64,000 nucleotides of DNA from Lachnospiraceae bacterium (GTDB taxonomy: Bacteria; Bacillota; Clostridia; Lachnospirales; Lachnospiraceae), in NCBI GenBank assembly GCA_017408025.1, contig JAFQVJ010000044.1, positions 1 through 64,000 of the forward strand. Direction: 5' to 3'. The translations under genes were made by a program, and so were the position numbers. Positions 18,225-27,087 of the stretch are shown piece after piece. Within the stretch, counting starts at the first letter, position 1. Every line of letters starts with the position of its first letter. Below the pieces are notes generated by a model. That model searched no databases, was not told where the DNA came from, and worked only from the letters and a program-made list of their open reading frames with translations.

Positions 18225-18908
18225 TTATTTCTTAGATGCTGTGGTTTTCTTACCAGTCCCCTTAGTGGTCTTCTTAGGTGTCTTGGTCTTATCACTAGTC
18301 TCCTTTTTGTCTACATCTTCTTCATCAGTGTTTACTGGTCCGGTTTTTGTCTCCGACTCTATATCACCGCAAAAGATATCATCCATTGTCTCAATTTTTG
18401 CTTCTACTGCTGTTTCCTTTGCAGATTGTCTTCTATCCTCAAACTCAACACCATCACAAACTTCTACATGATTATCTTCAATAACCACACCTGCTACATT
18501 TGTGATTTTAGCAAGTTCAATCAAGTTTTCTTCTGCAATCTTAACTCTTGCACACTTGTTAGATACTACCTCATAAAGTCTTCCTCTATAATCAGTTTCC
18601 AGAACTCTTACAACTGTATACATCGAATTACTTGCTAAGCCTGTGCCATTATCATTAACCATTGACCTAAACTTACCTACAGCTGTCTTAATTGGAATAT
18701 CTTTCTGATTAAATCCTTCAGTATCTACAATGAACTCTCCACCATCATTATTGTTCTTCCATTTGACACCCTTAATCTGCTTATATTCAATCATATTTCT
18801 AGCAACAGCAGGTGTAATTTCCTCGAACTCCTTTGTTTCTGAGTTGTAAGCAACAAGACCTGAAAGCCTTGTATACCCCAACATCAGCACTGATACTGCA
18901 AAACGCAT
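18225..18908 (-). CDS. Unknown island protein with Lys/Thr-rich tail
   Basis: 227 aa from the ATG at 18908; AAAGGAG lies at proper distance, whereas the ATG three codons earlier abuts the ribosome site. The N-terminal 150 residues look globular and beta-rich (FAVSVLMLGYTRLSGLVAYN, SNSMYTVVRVLETD, NVAGVVIEDNHVEV). The last 60 are low complexity: acidic, then Lys/Thr-rich (KKTTKGTGKKTTASKK), the kind of tail that may bind nucleic acid. No family recognised. A 9-bp hairpin sits in its leader (18947-18966). Confidence 0.55.
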   Translation of the reverse strand: MRFAVSVLMLGYTRLSGLVAYNSETKEFEEITPAVARNMIEYKQIKGVKWKNNNDGGEFIVDTEGFNQKDIPIKTAVGKFRSMVNDNGTGLASNSMYTVVRVLETDYRGRLYEVVSNKCARVKIAEENLIELAKITNVAGVVIEDNHVEVCDGVEFEDRRQSAKETAVEAKIETMDDIFCGDIESETKTGPVNTDEEDVDKKETSDKTKTPKKTTKGTGKKTTASKK

Positions 18909-19449
18909 AGTATGCATCTCCTTTCATTAATTTTTTATTGAAAACTCACTTTCTTTCAAGAAAGTGGGGGTGATTGTATAGCGAAATTCTTGAAATTGCA
19001 ATAGAAAAATTCAATTATTTTTGAAATATTTTCTCCCTATCTTCAAGACAAATAAACTCTCATTTCCACCCCAATTTTTACTTGTTAATGCTAAATACAA
19101 AAAATCAGTAATGCTATATATGATTTTTAACCATATGTAACACTACTGATTGACTATTTGTGTTATTCTTGTTATATAGTTCTTGAAACTCTTGTTTTTA
19201 CAGTGTTCTTTGATGTTATGAATTTGTTATAGACTTGTTATTAAACTGTTATCACCTAATAAAAAATAGACACTTTGCTTCAAATTTCCAAAGTGTCCAT
19301 CAGTTATTTTAAGTCCAAATTGACCATTTAAACTCTATAATCCATAAATTTGGTAGTATTTTTGGTAAGATTTCACCTTTTTATGCTCTACTCCAAATCT
19401 CTGAAAGCCTTATAAATACTACATTTGTAATGCTTTTTGGTAAGTCACT
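18909..19449. other. Gene-free right end of the island
   Basis: About 540 bp of AT-rich sequence without a gene. It contains the leader hairpin CACTTTCTT/AAGAAAGTG (18947-18966), a GACACTTTG/CAAAGTGTC hairpin near 19270-19297 that can act as a terminator on the minus strand, and paired TTTTTGGTAAG repeats at 19359-19369 and 19434-19444 next to the boundary. Confidence 0.5.
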
Positions 19450-20134
19450 ATGCTTCAAAGCGATACCCTAATCCACGCAAAGTCACCAAAAATCTTCTGT
19501 ACTCTCCTAAACTACTTCTAAGCAATTTAATGTGAGTGTCAAGTGTTCTGTCATCACCGTAATAGTCGTAGCCCCAAACCTCAGTTATGAGCTTTTCTCT
19601 GGTGAGGGCTATTCCTCTATTTTTTACCATATAGAATAATAAATCATATTCCTTCGGTGTCATTACCGCTTTTTTACCATCTATAGTAACTACTCTGCTG
19701 GTAAAATCAACCATAAGCCCTTCTGCCACAAACACATCATGACCATCATCCATAGTATTATTCTCAGCTGACTGGCTATGACGAGATACCACAACATTCA
19801 CACGCATCATCAGTTCCTTTGGTGAAAATGGTTTAACAACATAATCATCTACACCTGACTCGAATCCATGTATCTTATCATACTCCTCGCCTCTTGCTGA
19901 CAACATGATAACTGGTATATCCTTGAATTTTTTAATCTCCTTGCAAGTGGAGAATCCATCAAGCTCAGGCATCATCACATCAAGGACAATCAAATCAAAA
20001 TCCTCATTCTTGCATTTTTCTATAGCCTCCATACCGTCAGCTGCCTCGCTTATATCATAGCCTTCAAACTCTGCATACTTCTTAATAATAAGCCGAATCT
20101 TCTCCTCATCATCAACCACAAGAATTTTGCTCAT
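19448..20134 (-). CDS. OmpR/PhoB-family response regulator, likely partner of the 11225-12721 kinase
   Basis: 228 aa. The receiver domain has the acidic pair VVDDEE, phospho-acceptor Asp52 in LIVLDVMMPELDG, the switch residues and Lys in VVKPFSPKEL. The C-terminal winged helix ends VTLRGLGYRFEA. The last codons TTTGAAGCATAG contain the 9-bp repeat also found at the start of the kinase gene 6.7 kb downstream; no kinase follows directly. thrC lies 35 bp upstream on the same strand, so the regulator may be read through from it. The GAGG-type site before the ATG is weak. Confidence 0.93.
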   Translation of the reverse strand: MSKILVVDDEEKIRLIIKKYAEFEGYDISEAADGMEAIEKCKNEDFDLIVLDVMMPELDGFSTCKEIKKFKDIPVIMLSARGEEYDKIHGFESGVDDYVVKPFSPKELMMRVNVVVSRHSQSAENNTMDDGHDVFVAEGLMVDFTSRVVTIDGKKAVMTPKEYDLLFYMVKNRGIALTREKLITEVWGYDYYGDDRTLDTHIKLLRSSLGEYRRFLVTLRGLGYRFEA

Positions 20135-20169
20135 ATGTATATCCCTTTCTACACAATCATGTGTAAAAC

Positions 20170-21654
20170 CTACAGGCCAAGGAACTTCTTCACTGCGTCT
20201 GTCATCTCGTCTACTTCAACTACTGTGTTGTGAAGTACTGGAGCTGTTCTGATTTCTTCGATAGCCTTTGGAACCTTTACATTTCCAATCTTGCTAAGCT
20301 CGTCTACAAGCTGGAAGTCACCCATAGCATCATACTTAGCATCAATGGCGTTCATTACGCTTCTTGTAAACTTAAATGGACTTGCTGTTGAAGCAATAAC
20401 AGACTTTGTTGTATCGCCTGTTGCTTCCTTGTACTTCTTATAAACCTTAGCAGCTACTGCTGTATGGGTATCAATTACATAGCCTGTATCCTCGTAGATA
20501 GACTTAATTACATCAGCTGTCTCTGATTCTGTAGCGTAGTTACCGTAGAAATCCTTAAGCTCAGCCTTCATATCCGCTGTAATCTCATACTTACCTTCTG
20601 TAGTAAGAGCTGTCATAAGCTCCTTATTCTTAACATCATCACAGCCTGCAATCTTATAGATAAGTCTCTCAAGATTACTTGAGATAAGGATATCCATAGA
20701 TGGAGATGTTGTAAGTATGAAATCTCTATTCTTATCATAGCTTCCTGTCTCGAAGAAGTCATACAATACCTTATTATCATTTGAAGCACAGATAAGCTTG
20801 TCAATAGGAAGTCCCATGTTCTTAGCATAGTATGCTGCAAGAATGTTACCAAAATTACCTGTTGGAACTACAACATTAATCTTCTCACCATTCTCTATTT
20901 CACCCTCTGCTAAAAGCTTAGCATAAGAGTACACATAGTAAACTACCTGTGGTACAAGTCTACCGATATTGATTGAGTTTGCTGAAGAGAACTGGAAGCC
21001 TGCTGCATCTAACTCCTTCTCAAGCTCCTTATTTCCAAAAATTGCCTTAACACCACTCTGTGCCTGGTCAAAGTTACCCTTAATACCTACTACATGTGTG
21101 TTTGCACCCTTTTGTGTCACCATCTGCTTCTCCTGGATAGGGCTAACGCCACCCTTTGGATAGAATACAACAATACGTGTATTCTCTACATCTGCAAAGC
21201 CTGCAAGAGCAGCCTTACCTGTATCACCTGATGTAGCTGTAAGGATAACGATTTCGTTCTTTACATTATTCTTCTTAGCTGATGTTGTAAGAAGGTGTGG
21301 CAATATAGAAAGTGCCATATCCTTAAATGCGATTGTTGCACCATGGAAAAGCTCAAGGTAATATGCACCGTCAGCTTTAACGATAGGTGCGATTTCTTCT
21401 GTATCAAACTTTTCATCATATGCCTTATCTATACAATTCTTAAGCTCCTCTTCTGTAAAGTCTGTAAGGAACTCCTTCATAACTATGTAAGCCACTTCCT
21501 TGTATGACATACCCTTTAATTCATCTATGTTTACACTAAGCTTTGGCAATGTAACAGGAACGAATAATCCTCCATCACTTGCAAGACCCTTTAATATTGC
21601 CTGAGAGGCTGTGGCTGTTTCATTGCTTCTAGTACTCTTGTACATTAATTCCAT
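20170..21654 (-). CDS. thrC: Threonine synthase
   Basis: 494 aa from the ATG at 21654, which has AAAGGA/GGAAG upstream. The open frame extends another 46 codons, but that stretch looks non-coding and known enzymes begin near MYKSTRSN. Converts O-phosphohomoserine to threonine with PLP. The cofactor lysine is in FHGATIAFKDMAL; the glycine loop TATSGDTGKAAL and VPTGNFGNILA are also present. Length and the SDGGLFVP start match the bacterial ThrC class with an N-terminal extension. No other threonine genes are adjacent. Confidence 0.95.
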   Translation of the reverse strand: MELMYKSTRSNETATASQAILKGLASDGGLFVPVTLPKLSVNIDELKGMSYKEVAYIVMKEFLTDFTEEELKNCIDKAYDEKFDTEEIAPIVKADGAYYLELFHGATIAFKDMALSILPHLLTTSAKKNNVKNEIVILTATSGDTGKAALAGFADVENTRIVVFYPKGGVSPIQEKQMVTQKGANTHVVGIKGNFDQAQSGVKAIFGNKELEKELDAAGFQFSSANSINIGRLVPQVVYYVYSYAKLLAEGEIENGEKINVVVPTGNFGNILAAYYAKNMGLPIDKLICASNDNKVLYDFFETGSYDKNRDFILTTSPSMDILISSNLERLIYKIAGCDDVKNKELMTALTTEGKYEITADMKAELKDFYGNYATESETADVIKSIYEDTGYVIDTHTAVAAKVYKKYKEATGDTTKSVIASTASPFKFTRSVMNAIDAKYDAMGDFQLVDELSKIGNVKVPKAIEEIRTAPVLHNTVVEVDEMTDAVKKFLGL

Positions 21655-21803
21655 GATATCTTCCATCCTTTCGCATAAAAACGTATAAAAATGCAAATCA
21701 TACGTCAAATCCTTTATTAGATTAAAGTCCTTGTTTACTATAGCACACCTTTTTATTTCTGACAAGATGTTTATGTTCTTCCCAATTTCCAACTACCGCT
21801 CTA

Positions 21804-21859
21804 CATCGCGAAGAGCGTTTTTTGTTGTATAGGAAAGTTTCGAGAACTTTCCTATACAA
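21804..21859 (+). repeat. Composite intergenic repeat, partial copy B
   Basis: GCGAAGAGCGTTTTTT followed by the hairpin TTGTATAGGAAAGTT / AACTTTCCTATACAA (21825-21859). Lacks the first module seen in copy A. Confidence 0.7.
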
Positions 21860-21861
21860 TC

Positions 21862-21906
21862 AAAAAGATGAGTTCGCTGGTGCAAGCCCCACGAACTCAT
21901 CTTTTT
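21862..21906 (-). terminator. Terminator of the SleB-like hydrolase gene
   Basis: Fifteen-base perfect arms AAAAAGATGAGTTCG and CGAACTCATCTTTTT with a 15-nt loop and T-runs on both strands. Confidence 0.9.
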
Positions 21907-21917
21907 CCTCATTATTT

Positions 21918-22754
21918 TTATCTATAGAAGTAGTGATCACCATGCTTGAATAAAAACTCAAGGCATCTGTTAAACCAGCTGTTTGAAGAAGTCTTCATGG
22001 CAAAATATATAGCCCCTTGGGAATAATCCTCACCCTGAAGTGCTCTGTCCACACACTGTATAGTCGCCTCAGTTGGAGTCACTTTATAGTATCTTCCTCC
22101 TGGTCGTGTTGGTGAAAACTGATATGTCTTATTGTTTTTTTGAAATACTACGTCTGTTATGTTATCAGGAAACTTTGTCGATCTGACTCTGTTTAAGATA
22201 ACATTAGCCACAAGTATCTTACCTTTATCATCCTGATCACCAGCCTCTGCCTCAACTATTGTGCAAAGAACCTTATAATCCTCATCTGTAAACTCTATTA
22301 CATATTCAGATTCTGATACTGTCTGATTTTCATTTTCCTGTGTAGATGCTGTCATCTGTTCTGTAGCCTCTTCTGTGTCATTTGTGTTTTCTGTAGCTAC
22401 AGCTCTTTCCTGCGTCTCACCTGTTATAGTCTCTACCCATTCTTCAATTGTATCGTCTAACTCATATTTTAATACAACTGGCTGTACTTGCTCTACATCT
22501 GCATTTTGTCCAGCCAGGTAACGCCCGGGGGCACTGCCATCATCACTGGAAGCTTCTTCAACGTTGCCGGCAGCTTCTGCTTCCGGTACATTAGCATCTA
22601 CGGCTGATGCTACGGCTACAACCATCAATCCACATACAGCTAATGTTGCAGCATTCTTTGCAAATGTGTTTGTTTCTTTTGCTTTTACAGTTTCAGTTTC
22701 AGGATTATCTTTTGTTTTACATAATTTGTTAATCATCTTTTTAATGTAATCCAT
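21918..22754 (-). CDS. Cell wall hydrolase, SleB family
   Basis: 278 aa from the ATG at 22754, preceded by AAAGGAG; the longer frame adds 17 unlikely residues. A hydrophobic segment (TLAVCGLMVVAVASAV, about 40-55) serves as signal or anchor, followed by a long Glu/Thr-rich linker to about residue 165. The C-terminal 120 residues are a SleB hydrolase_2 domain: VLCTIVEAEAGDQDDKG with the likely catalytic Glu, VANVILNRV, FSPT and the YF-rich end. SleB-type enzymes cleave spore cortex or other peptidoglycan. Because the linker is long and no peptidoglycan-binding domain precedes it, it may act on vegetative wall. Promoter at 22804-22833. Confidence 0.88.
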   Translation of the reverse strand: MDYIKKMINKLCKTKDNPETETVKAKETNTFAKNAATLAVCGLMVVAVASAVDANVPEAEAAGNVEEASSDDGSAPGRYLAGQNADVEQVQPVVLKYELDDTIEEWVETITGETQERAVATENTNDTEEATEQMTASTQENENQTVSESEYVIEFTDEDYKVLCTIVEAEAGDQDDKGKILVANVILNRVRSTKFPDNITDVVFQKNNKTYQFSPTRPGGRYYKVTPTEATIQCVDRALQGEDYSQGAIYFAMKTSSNSWFNRCLEFLFKHGDHYFYR

Positions 22755-22803
22755 ATCTTTCTCCTTTCGCTTTCGCAAATGCTTCAAAATTGACACAGCG
22801 CAC

Positions 22804-22833
22804 ATTATATGGCATTTCGCTTTCCAGTGTCAA
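22804..22833 (-). promoter_or_regulatory. Consensus promoter of the SleB-like gene
   Basis: TTGACA (22833-22828) and TATAAT (22809-22804), 18-bp spacer, minus strand. Both hexamers are perfect sigma-A consensus, which argues against sporulation-sigma control. Confidence 0.8.
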
Positions 22834-23088
22834 CACTACCTCTTGATTTTTGGAAGAAATAAACATCCATATTTTACCAAATAAAAGTGGTATATCTGAA
22901 ATCTTTACCAATTTTTCTTTTTTTTATAACCTAACTTTGTATATTTTTACCATTGCCTTTTTCGTGCATTAAAGTGCCATCTATCAACTTTTTTATTCAT
23001 TTTTTCGACTTTTCATGTTAAAATGGAACTTACGATTTGTTTTTTACATTAAATACGAATCATACTAACCAATTATGAGAGAGGTATT

Positions 23089-23889
23089 ATGTATCCAGGA
23101 GTATTCTTAGCAAAGAAAAAAGACGGTACTATTTACTACCGTTCATCATTTACATATAAGAGCAAGCATATCAGTCTTGGCAGCTATGACACTGAGCTTC
23201 TCGCTCACAAAGCATACCTTGAAGCCACAGATATTGTGAATTCTAAGAAAAAAAATCTTATAACAGATTATAATAAGAAGAAACGGGTTTTGACTTTTGA
23301 AAAATGGGTTGTTCTCATTAACCTGAAGGACAACGGCATGTACTTCAAAAACCCCATTTATCTGCATCCAAAGTACTTTGAGTACTATCTGGACAATGAT
23401 CCTTTTGCACCATTAAAGTTTGATGTTGACGATTTATTCTTCTACTCAACTCATAAGATCATGAGAAGAGGTGGGCACCTGTTTGTGGCTGATTACGGTA
23501 TGCAGGTAAACATATTAAACCGCTATGGTATCAAGAATTTTGCGGTTCCAAATAAGGATTATATATTTGTAAACGGTGACAATATGGACTATAGATATCA
23601 GAATATCAAGATAATTAACCGCTACACTGGCGTAACTCTTGAGACAGGTAAAAATGGTCAGCCTATATATCTTTCCAAGATTCATATTAACGGCGATTAT
23701 ATAATAGGAAGATATGCTGATGAAAAGGAGGCTGCCATAGCGTACAACAAAGCTGCTGATACACTTAAAAGCAATGGTTTTACCATCGCATTCCAGACCA
23801 ATTATATTGAATCAATGGACAGTAAACAATATAAGGATTTGTATAATAGTATAAAAATATCAAAGAAGCTTAGGGATTTGCATCCCTAA
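23089..23889 (+). CDS. AP2-like DNA-binding protein with HNH-type homing-endonuclease layout
   Basis: 266 aa. Two AP2-like segments flank a middle part: residues 1-45 (GVFLAKKKDGTIYYRSSF, then SLGSYDTELLAHKAYLEA) and about 193-235 (IHINGDYIIGRYADEKEAAIAYNKAADTL, given here in part). The middle contains VNGDNMDYRYQNIKIINR, reminiscent of the HNH_3 pattern DGDxxNNxxxNL in phage homing endonucleases, but the paired catalytic histidines are not evident. It may therefore be a nuclease-dead descendant working as a DNA-binding protein. It is alone, on the plus strand against its neighbours. GAGAGG precedes the ATG, and the terminator stem overlaps the stop. Confidence 0.65.
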   Translation: MYPGVFLAKKKDGTIYYRSSFTYKSKHISLGSYDTELLAHKAYLEATDIVNSKKKNLITDYNKKKRVLTFEKWVVLINLKDNGMYFKNPIYLHPKYFEYYLDNDPFAPLKFDVDDLFFYSTHKIMRRGGHLFVADYGMQVNILNRYGIKNFAVPNKDYIFVNGDNMDYRYQNIKIINRYTGVTLETGKNGQPIYLSKIHINGDYIIGRYADEKEAAIAYNKAADTLKSNGFTIAFQTNYIESMDSKQYKDLYNSIKISKKLRDLHP

Positions 23890-23891
23890 GC
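23868..23891. terminator. Bidirectional terminator, AP2-like gene and sensor kinase
   Basis: GCTTAGGGAT and ATCCCTAAGC arms with a 4-nt loop. It overlaps the 3' end of the plus-strand gene and lies 34 bp beyond the stop of the minus-strand kinase. Confidence 0.75.
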
Positions 23892-23924
23892 CTCTTCATT
23901 TCTATCATTACTCTTAGTAACATA

Positions 23925-26081
23925 TTATCTTAATCTGATAATAACCATAAAGATATCATCATCAAGCTTCACCTCAAAGCTTCCTCCACAAAGTTCTGTA
24001 AAGCTTTTAGCTATAGATAATCCAAGACCGTTTCCCTCGGAATGTCTCGATTTATCTCCCCTTGTAAATCTGCACATTATCTCTTCAGCCGTATAATTAA
24101 TCTCGAATTCTGAAACGTTTTTCACTGTCACTACAAACTCATCATTGCAACTTTCTGCATTTAGATAAATTCTTGTTCCTGGCATTGAATACTTAAGTGC
24201 ATTATCTATAACATTCTGGAATACTCGGTAAAGCTTCTGTCCGTTTCCTCTTATAGCTACTGTTTCCGCCTGTATCTTTGCTCGTAAATCTTTGCCAGCC
24301 TCCTCGATTCTATCATTCATATCAGACAGCACCTGATTGATAAGTACTACTCCATCTAACTGCTCCATAAGCACCTGCTCCCCACTGGTTGCCTTAGCTA
24401 AATCAAACACATCGGCTACAATTTCCTTAAGTCTTGCCGACTTGTCTACCAATACCTTAACGTAATCCTTAGCAACATCCGACATTTCCTCTTCCTTTAG
24501 CAAATCCACATAGCTTATAATAGAAGTAAGTGGTGTTTTAAGGTCATGAGACACATTTGCCACAAGGTCAATCTGCATCTTCTCAGCTTCAACCTGTTTG
24601 CGAACAGATTCCTCAAATGAATCCGAGAGATTAGCAAGCTTTTTCATAGTTTCACTTGTTTCGTTTTCATCAATCTCCACATTGTTGTAATTCCCCTGGT
24701 ATATTTTGTCTACCGCTTCTGTTATTCTGTTCTCTTTTCTAAGGTGTGCATACTCCATAAAACTTTTAATAAAATAGAATATGACAAATATCCATGCCAA
24801 TACCCACAATGTCCACGCAGCGTCATTGCTATCTAATGTAAGAACAAAGATAAGCATTATAAATGCAGATAGTCCTACAACTATATCAGCTGTTACCTTC
24901 ATTATATATGTTCGCTTAAGTTCTGGCAAAGCAGCATATGCACTGGCATTATAATTAGCCCTAAGCGTCCCTGTTATACCTTTTACTTTCTTTACAATCC
25001 ATCTCTTTATCTTAATAATCATTCTCACTATAAGCCAATCCTTGATGAATCGCTTATTGATAAGCTTCTTTATTATGATACCAAGTTCATAATATAACCA
25101 TACTACACCGAGGAGTACTAATGCCACGAAGCCTTTATCAATTAGCTTCAACTCTGTTGACCCTATTTCAAATGGACTTTGATGATATTGTATATAAAAC
25201 GCAAACACACCCAAACATAAACTAAATAGTAACGCTCCAGCTATTGATACATGAATCTCACTATATCCTCTCTCATAATAATTTAATTCCTTTTTCTCTT
25301 CCGGCTTCCTTCCACATGATATAATAAGCAATACAGATGCTATCATTATAGCCACACCACATCCTACAATTGTTGGAATACTTTCTAAAATTTGATCCTC
25401 AATGTCTCCAAAGTTCATTTCATCAACTTTATCATAGTATTTTGACCAATATTGGGCTTCTATTTCACTTGCATAACTATAACTGCTGCACAAGAATAAA
25501 TGTAACTCATAATCAATACTCTTCAAATATTCTCTGGAACTTTCGCTTAATACTTCATTAAAATCAACCGTATCACCTGAATATTCATTATTATCAAATA
25601 AATAACCAGTAACCTTATCATCAACGAGTATATTACAGCCAGCAGAATTAAAATAATACATTTCTTTTTCTACATCATAATATGCTTGCGTAATTCTATC
25701 CTCTTCAGATACATAATAATACCAGTCATTTATTGCACGTGGTTCAATTCCCTTATTATAGTACATTATTGAATCAGCAGCTGTTACATGTATCTTTTCC
25801 CACTTTTCATTATCATAAGCCACCTCATCTGCTAATCCCTGCATTCCACCATCTTTATATGCTGATATGAGTTCGTCCACATACGGAGCAATTTCTTCGT
25901 ACATTATCATACTCATTTCAGAATAATCCATAACCTCGTCAAAGATTTTGTCGCAGGCATCATCTCTTTCTTTGTGCCAATGCGCCAGCTCTATACCTTC
26001 ACATAGTAGAATACCCACTGCCACGATGATGCATAGCATTTCAAACAATTTGGTAAATTTGTTATAAACCACCTTCTTCAT
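23925..26081 (-). CDS. Multi-pass sensor histidine kinase
   Basis: 718 aa. An N-terminal membrane helix (about 13-33), an extracellular domain of about 200 residues, then five or six further helices (near 235-255, 280-300, 315-335, 400-420, 425-445) before the kinase core. The core has NVSHDLKTPLTS with the phospho-acceptor His near 512, NVIDNALKYS, and GNGLGLSIAKS. The many helices and large extracytoplasmic part suggest sensing of envelope stress or a peptide. Its ATG lies one base after the stop of the response regulator 26083-26811, so the pair is cotranslated. Confidence 0.92.
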   Translation of the reverse strand: MKKVVYNKFTKLFEMLCIIVAVGILLCEGIELAHWHKERDDACDKIFDEVMDYSEMSMIMYEEIAPYVDELISAYKDGGMQGLADEVAYDNEKWEKIHVTAADSIMYYNKGIEPRAINDWYYYVSEEDRITQAYYDVEKEMYYFNSAGCNILVDDKVTGYLFDNNEYSGDTVDFNEVLSESSREYLKSIDYELHLFLCSSYSYASEIEAQYWSKYYDKVDEMNFGDIEDQILESIPTIVGCGVAIMIASVLLIISCGRKPEEKKELNYYERGYSEIHVSIAGALLFSLCLGVFAFYIQYHQSPFEIGSTELKLIDKGFVALVLLGVVWLYYELGIIIKKLINKRFIKDWLIVRMIIKIKRWIVKKVKGITGTLRANYNASAYAALPELKRTYIMKVTADIVVGLSAFIMLIFVLTLDSNDAAWTLWVLAWIFVIFYFIKSFMEYAHLRKENRITEAVDKIYQGNYNNVEIDENETSETMKKLANLSDSFEESVRKQVEAEKMQIDLVANVSHDLKTPLTSIISYVDLLKEEEMSDVAKDYVKVLVDKSARLKEIVADVFDLAKATSGEQVLMEQLDGVVLINQVLSDMNDRIEEAGKDLRAKIQAETVAIRGNGQKLYRVFQNVIDNALKYSMPGTRIYLNAESCNDEFVVTVKNVSEFEINYTAEEIMCRFTRGDKSRHSEGNGLGLSIAKSFTELCGGSFEVKLDDDIFMVIIRLR

Positions 26082-26082
26082 A

Positions 26083-26811
26083 TTAACCCTTAACCTCCTC
26101 TATCTTGTATCCTAATCCCCATACAACCTTGATATATCTTGGTTCCTTTGGATTTATCTCTATCTTTTCCCTGATGTGTCTTATATGAACCATTACCGTA
26201 TTTTCCACAGCATAGCCCTCCTCATTCCAGACACTGCTGTAGATATTTTCTGCTGAAAAGATTTTGCCTGGATTTCTCATAAGCAGCTCCAGAATATTGT
26301 ATTCTGTAGCAGTCAGCTTCACGTTCTCTCCATCGACTGTAAGCTGCTTATTTTCCACATCCAGCTCAAGCCCTCCTATAGTGATAATATTTGCCCTGTT
26401 CGCGCCTACTCCGCCATTAGTGACAGAACCAAGGTGCATGTATCTTCTAAGGCTTGCCTGAATCCTCGCAAGAAGCTCCATTGGATTGTACGGCTTGGAT
26501 ATATAGTCATCTGCTCCCACACTAAGACCAAGTACCTTATCCGTATCCTCGGATTTTGCAGACAACACTATAATAGGGATGTTCTTTGACAGACGTATGC
26601 GCATAATAGCTGACAATCCATCCATTCTCGGCATCATCACATCAATGAGCATAAGCTGTATGTCCTTTTCCATAATAACATCTAGTGCTTCAAGCCCATC
26701 ATATGCTTTATATACGTTATAACCCTCCTTTGCCAACAATGTGGATATAGCTGTCACTATATCCCTGTCATCATCCACTACTAAAATGTTTGTCTTTAAT
26801 CCTGCGTCCAT
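26083..26811 (-). CDS. OmpR/PhoB-family response regulator (VanR-like)
   Basis: 242 aa from the ATG at 26811, preceded by AGGAG; the frame runs 21 codons further without support. Receiver motifs: VVDDDRD, phospho-acceptor Asp57 in LMLIDVMMPRMDG, and Lys in YISKPYNPMELLARI. The winged-helix output domain ends VVWGLGYKIEE. It is paired with the kinase immediately downstream. An 11-bp inverted repeat with a 25-nt loop (26841-26887) flanks its probable promoter and may be an operator. Confidence 0.93.
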   Translation of the reverse strand: MDAGLKTNILVVDDDRDIVTAISTLLAKEGYNVYKAYDGLEALDVIMEKDIQLMLIDVMMPRMDGLSAIMRIRLSKNIPIIVLSAKSEDTDKVLGLSVGADDYISKPYNPMELLARIQASLRRYMHLGSVTNGGVGANRANIITIGGLELDVENKQLTVDGENVKLTATEYNILELLMRNPGKIFSAENIYSSVWNEEGYAVENTVMVHIRHIREKIEINPKEPRYIKVVWGLGYKIEEVKG

Positions 26812-26840
26812 AATATCTCCTGTTGTATGTATAATAGAAA

Positions 26841-26887
26841 AATCATCCGTTTTGCAGTATACACTATACCACATCTAACGGATGATT
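26841..26887. promoter_or_regulatory. Inverted repeat upstream of the response regulator
   Basis: AATCATCCGTT (26841-26851) and AACGGATGATT (26877-26887). A TATACT hexamer lies between the arms on the minus strand. On that strand the second arm is followed by a short T-run, so a terminator for tyrS is the alternative reading. Confidence 0.45.
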
Positions 26888-27087
26888 ATAATATAAAACG
26901 AATTTCTTATGAAAAACTCGATATATTTCTTAAGATTTTCTTAAGAATGAGTAACAGCACGAAAAAATAATTTAACGAAGTCCCTAGATGAATATTTTTC
27001 CGGCGATTTCTCAAATTGCCACCACCATATAACTTTCGGCAGAATATGCATTGCTGTTTCAATATGTTCATTTTTGGTATTAATTTA

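Larger units (their letters stand above)
12713..19458. mobile_element. Island inserted between response regulator and histidine kinase genes
   Basis: A 6,737-bp insertion bounded by direct repeats ATGCTTCAA at 12713-12721 and 19450-19458. One copy overlaps the TTG start of the kinase, the other the last codons and stop of the response regulator. Contents are clearly richer in A+T than the flanks: an overlapping three-gene operon, three Thr/Glu-rich surface proteins, an XRE regulator and an unknown protein. Just inside the right end are two TTTTTGGTAAG repeats (19359-19369, 19434-19444) that resemble recombinase arm sites. No integrase, transposase or relaxase gene was found, so it is either a non-autonomous element or a remnant. 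The insertion is inferred from junction logic. Confidence 0.7.

Noticed and set aside
23146-23367. 73-codon minus-strand frame inside the AP2-like gene
   Set aside because: Shadow of the plus-strand gene, without supporting signals.
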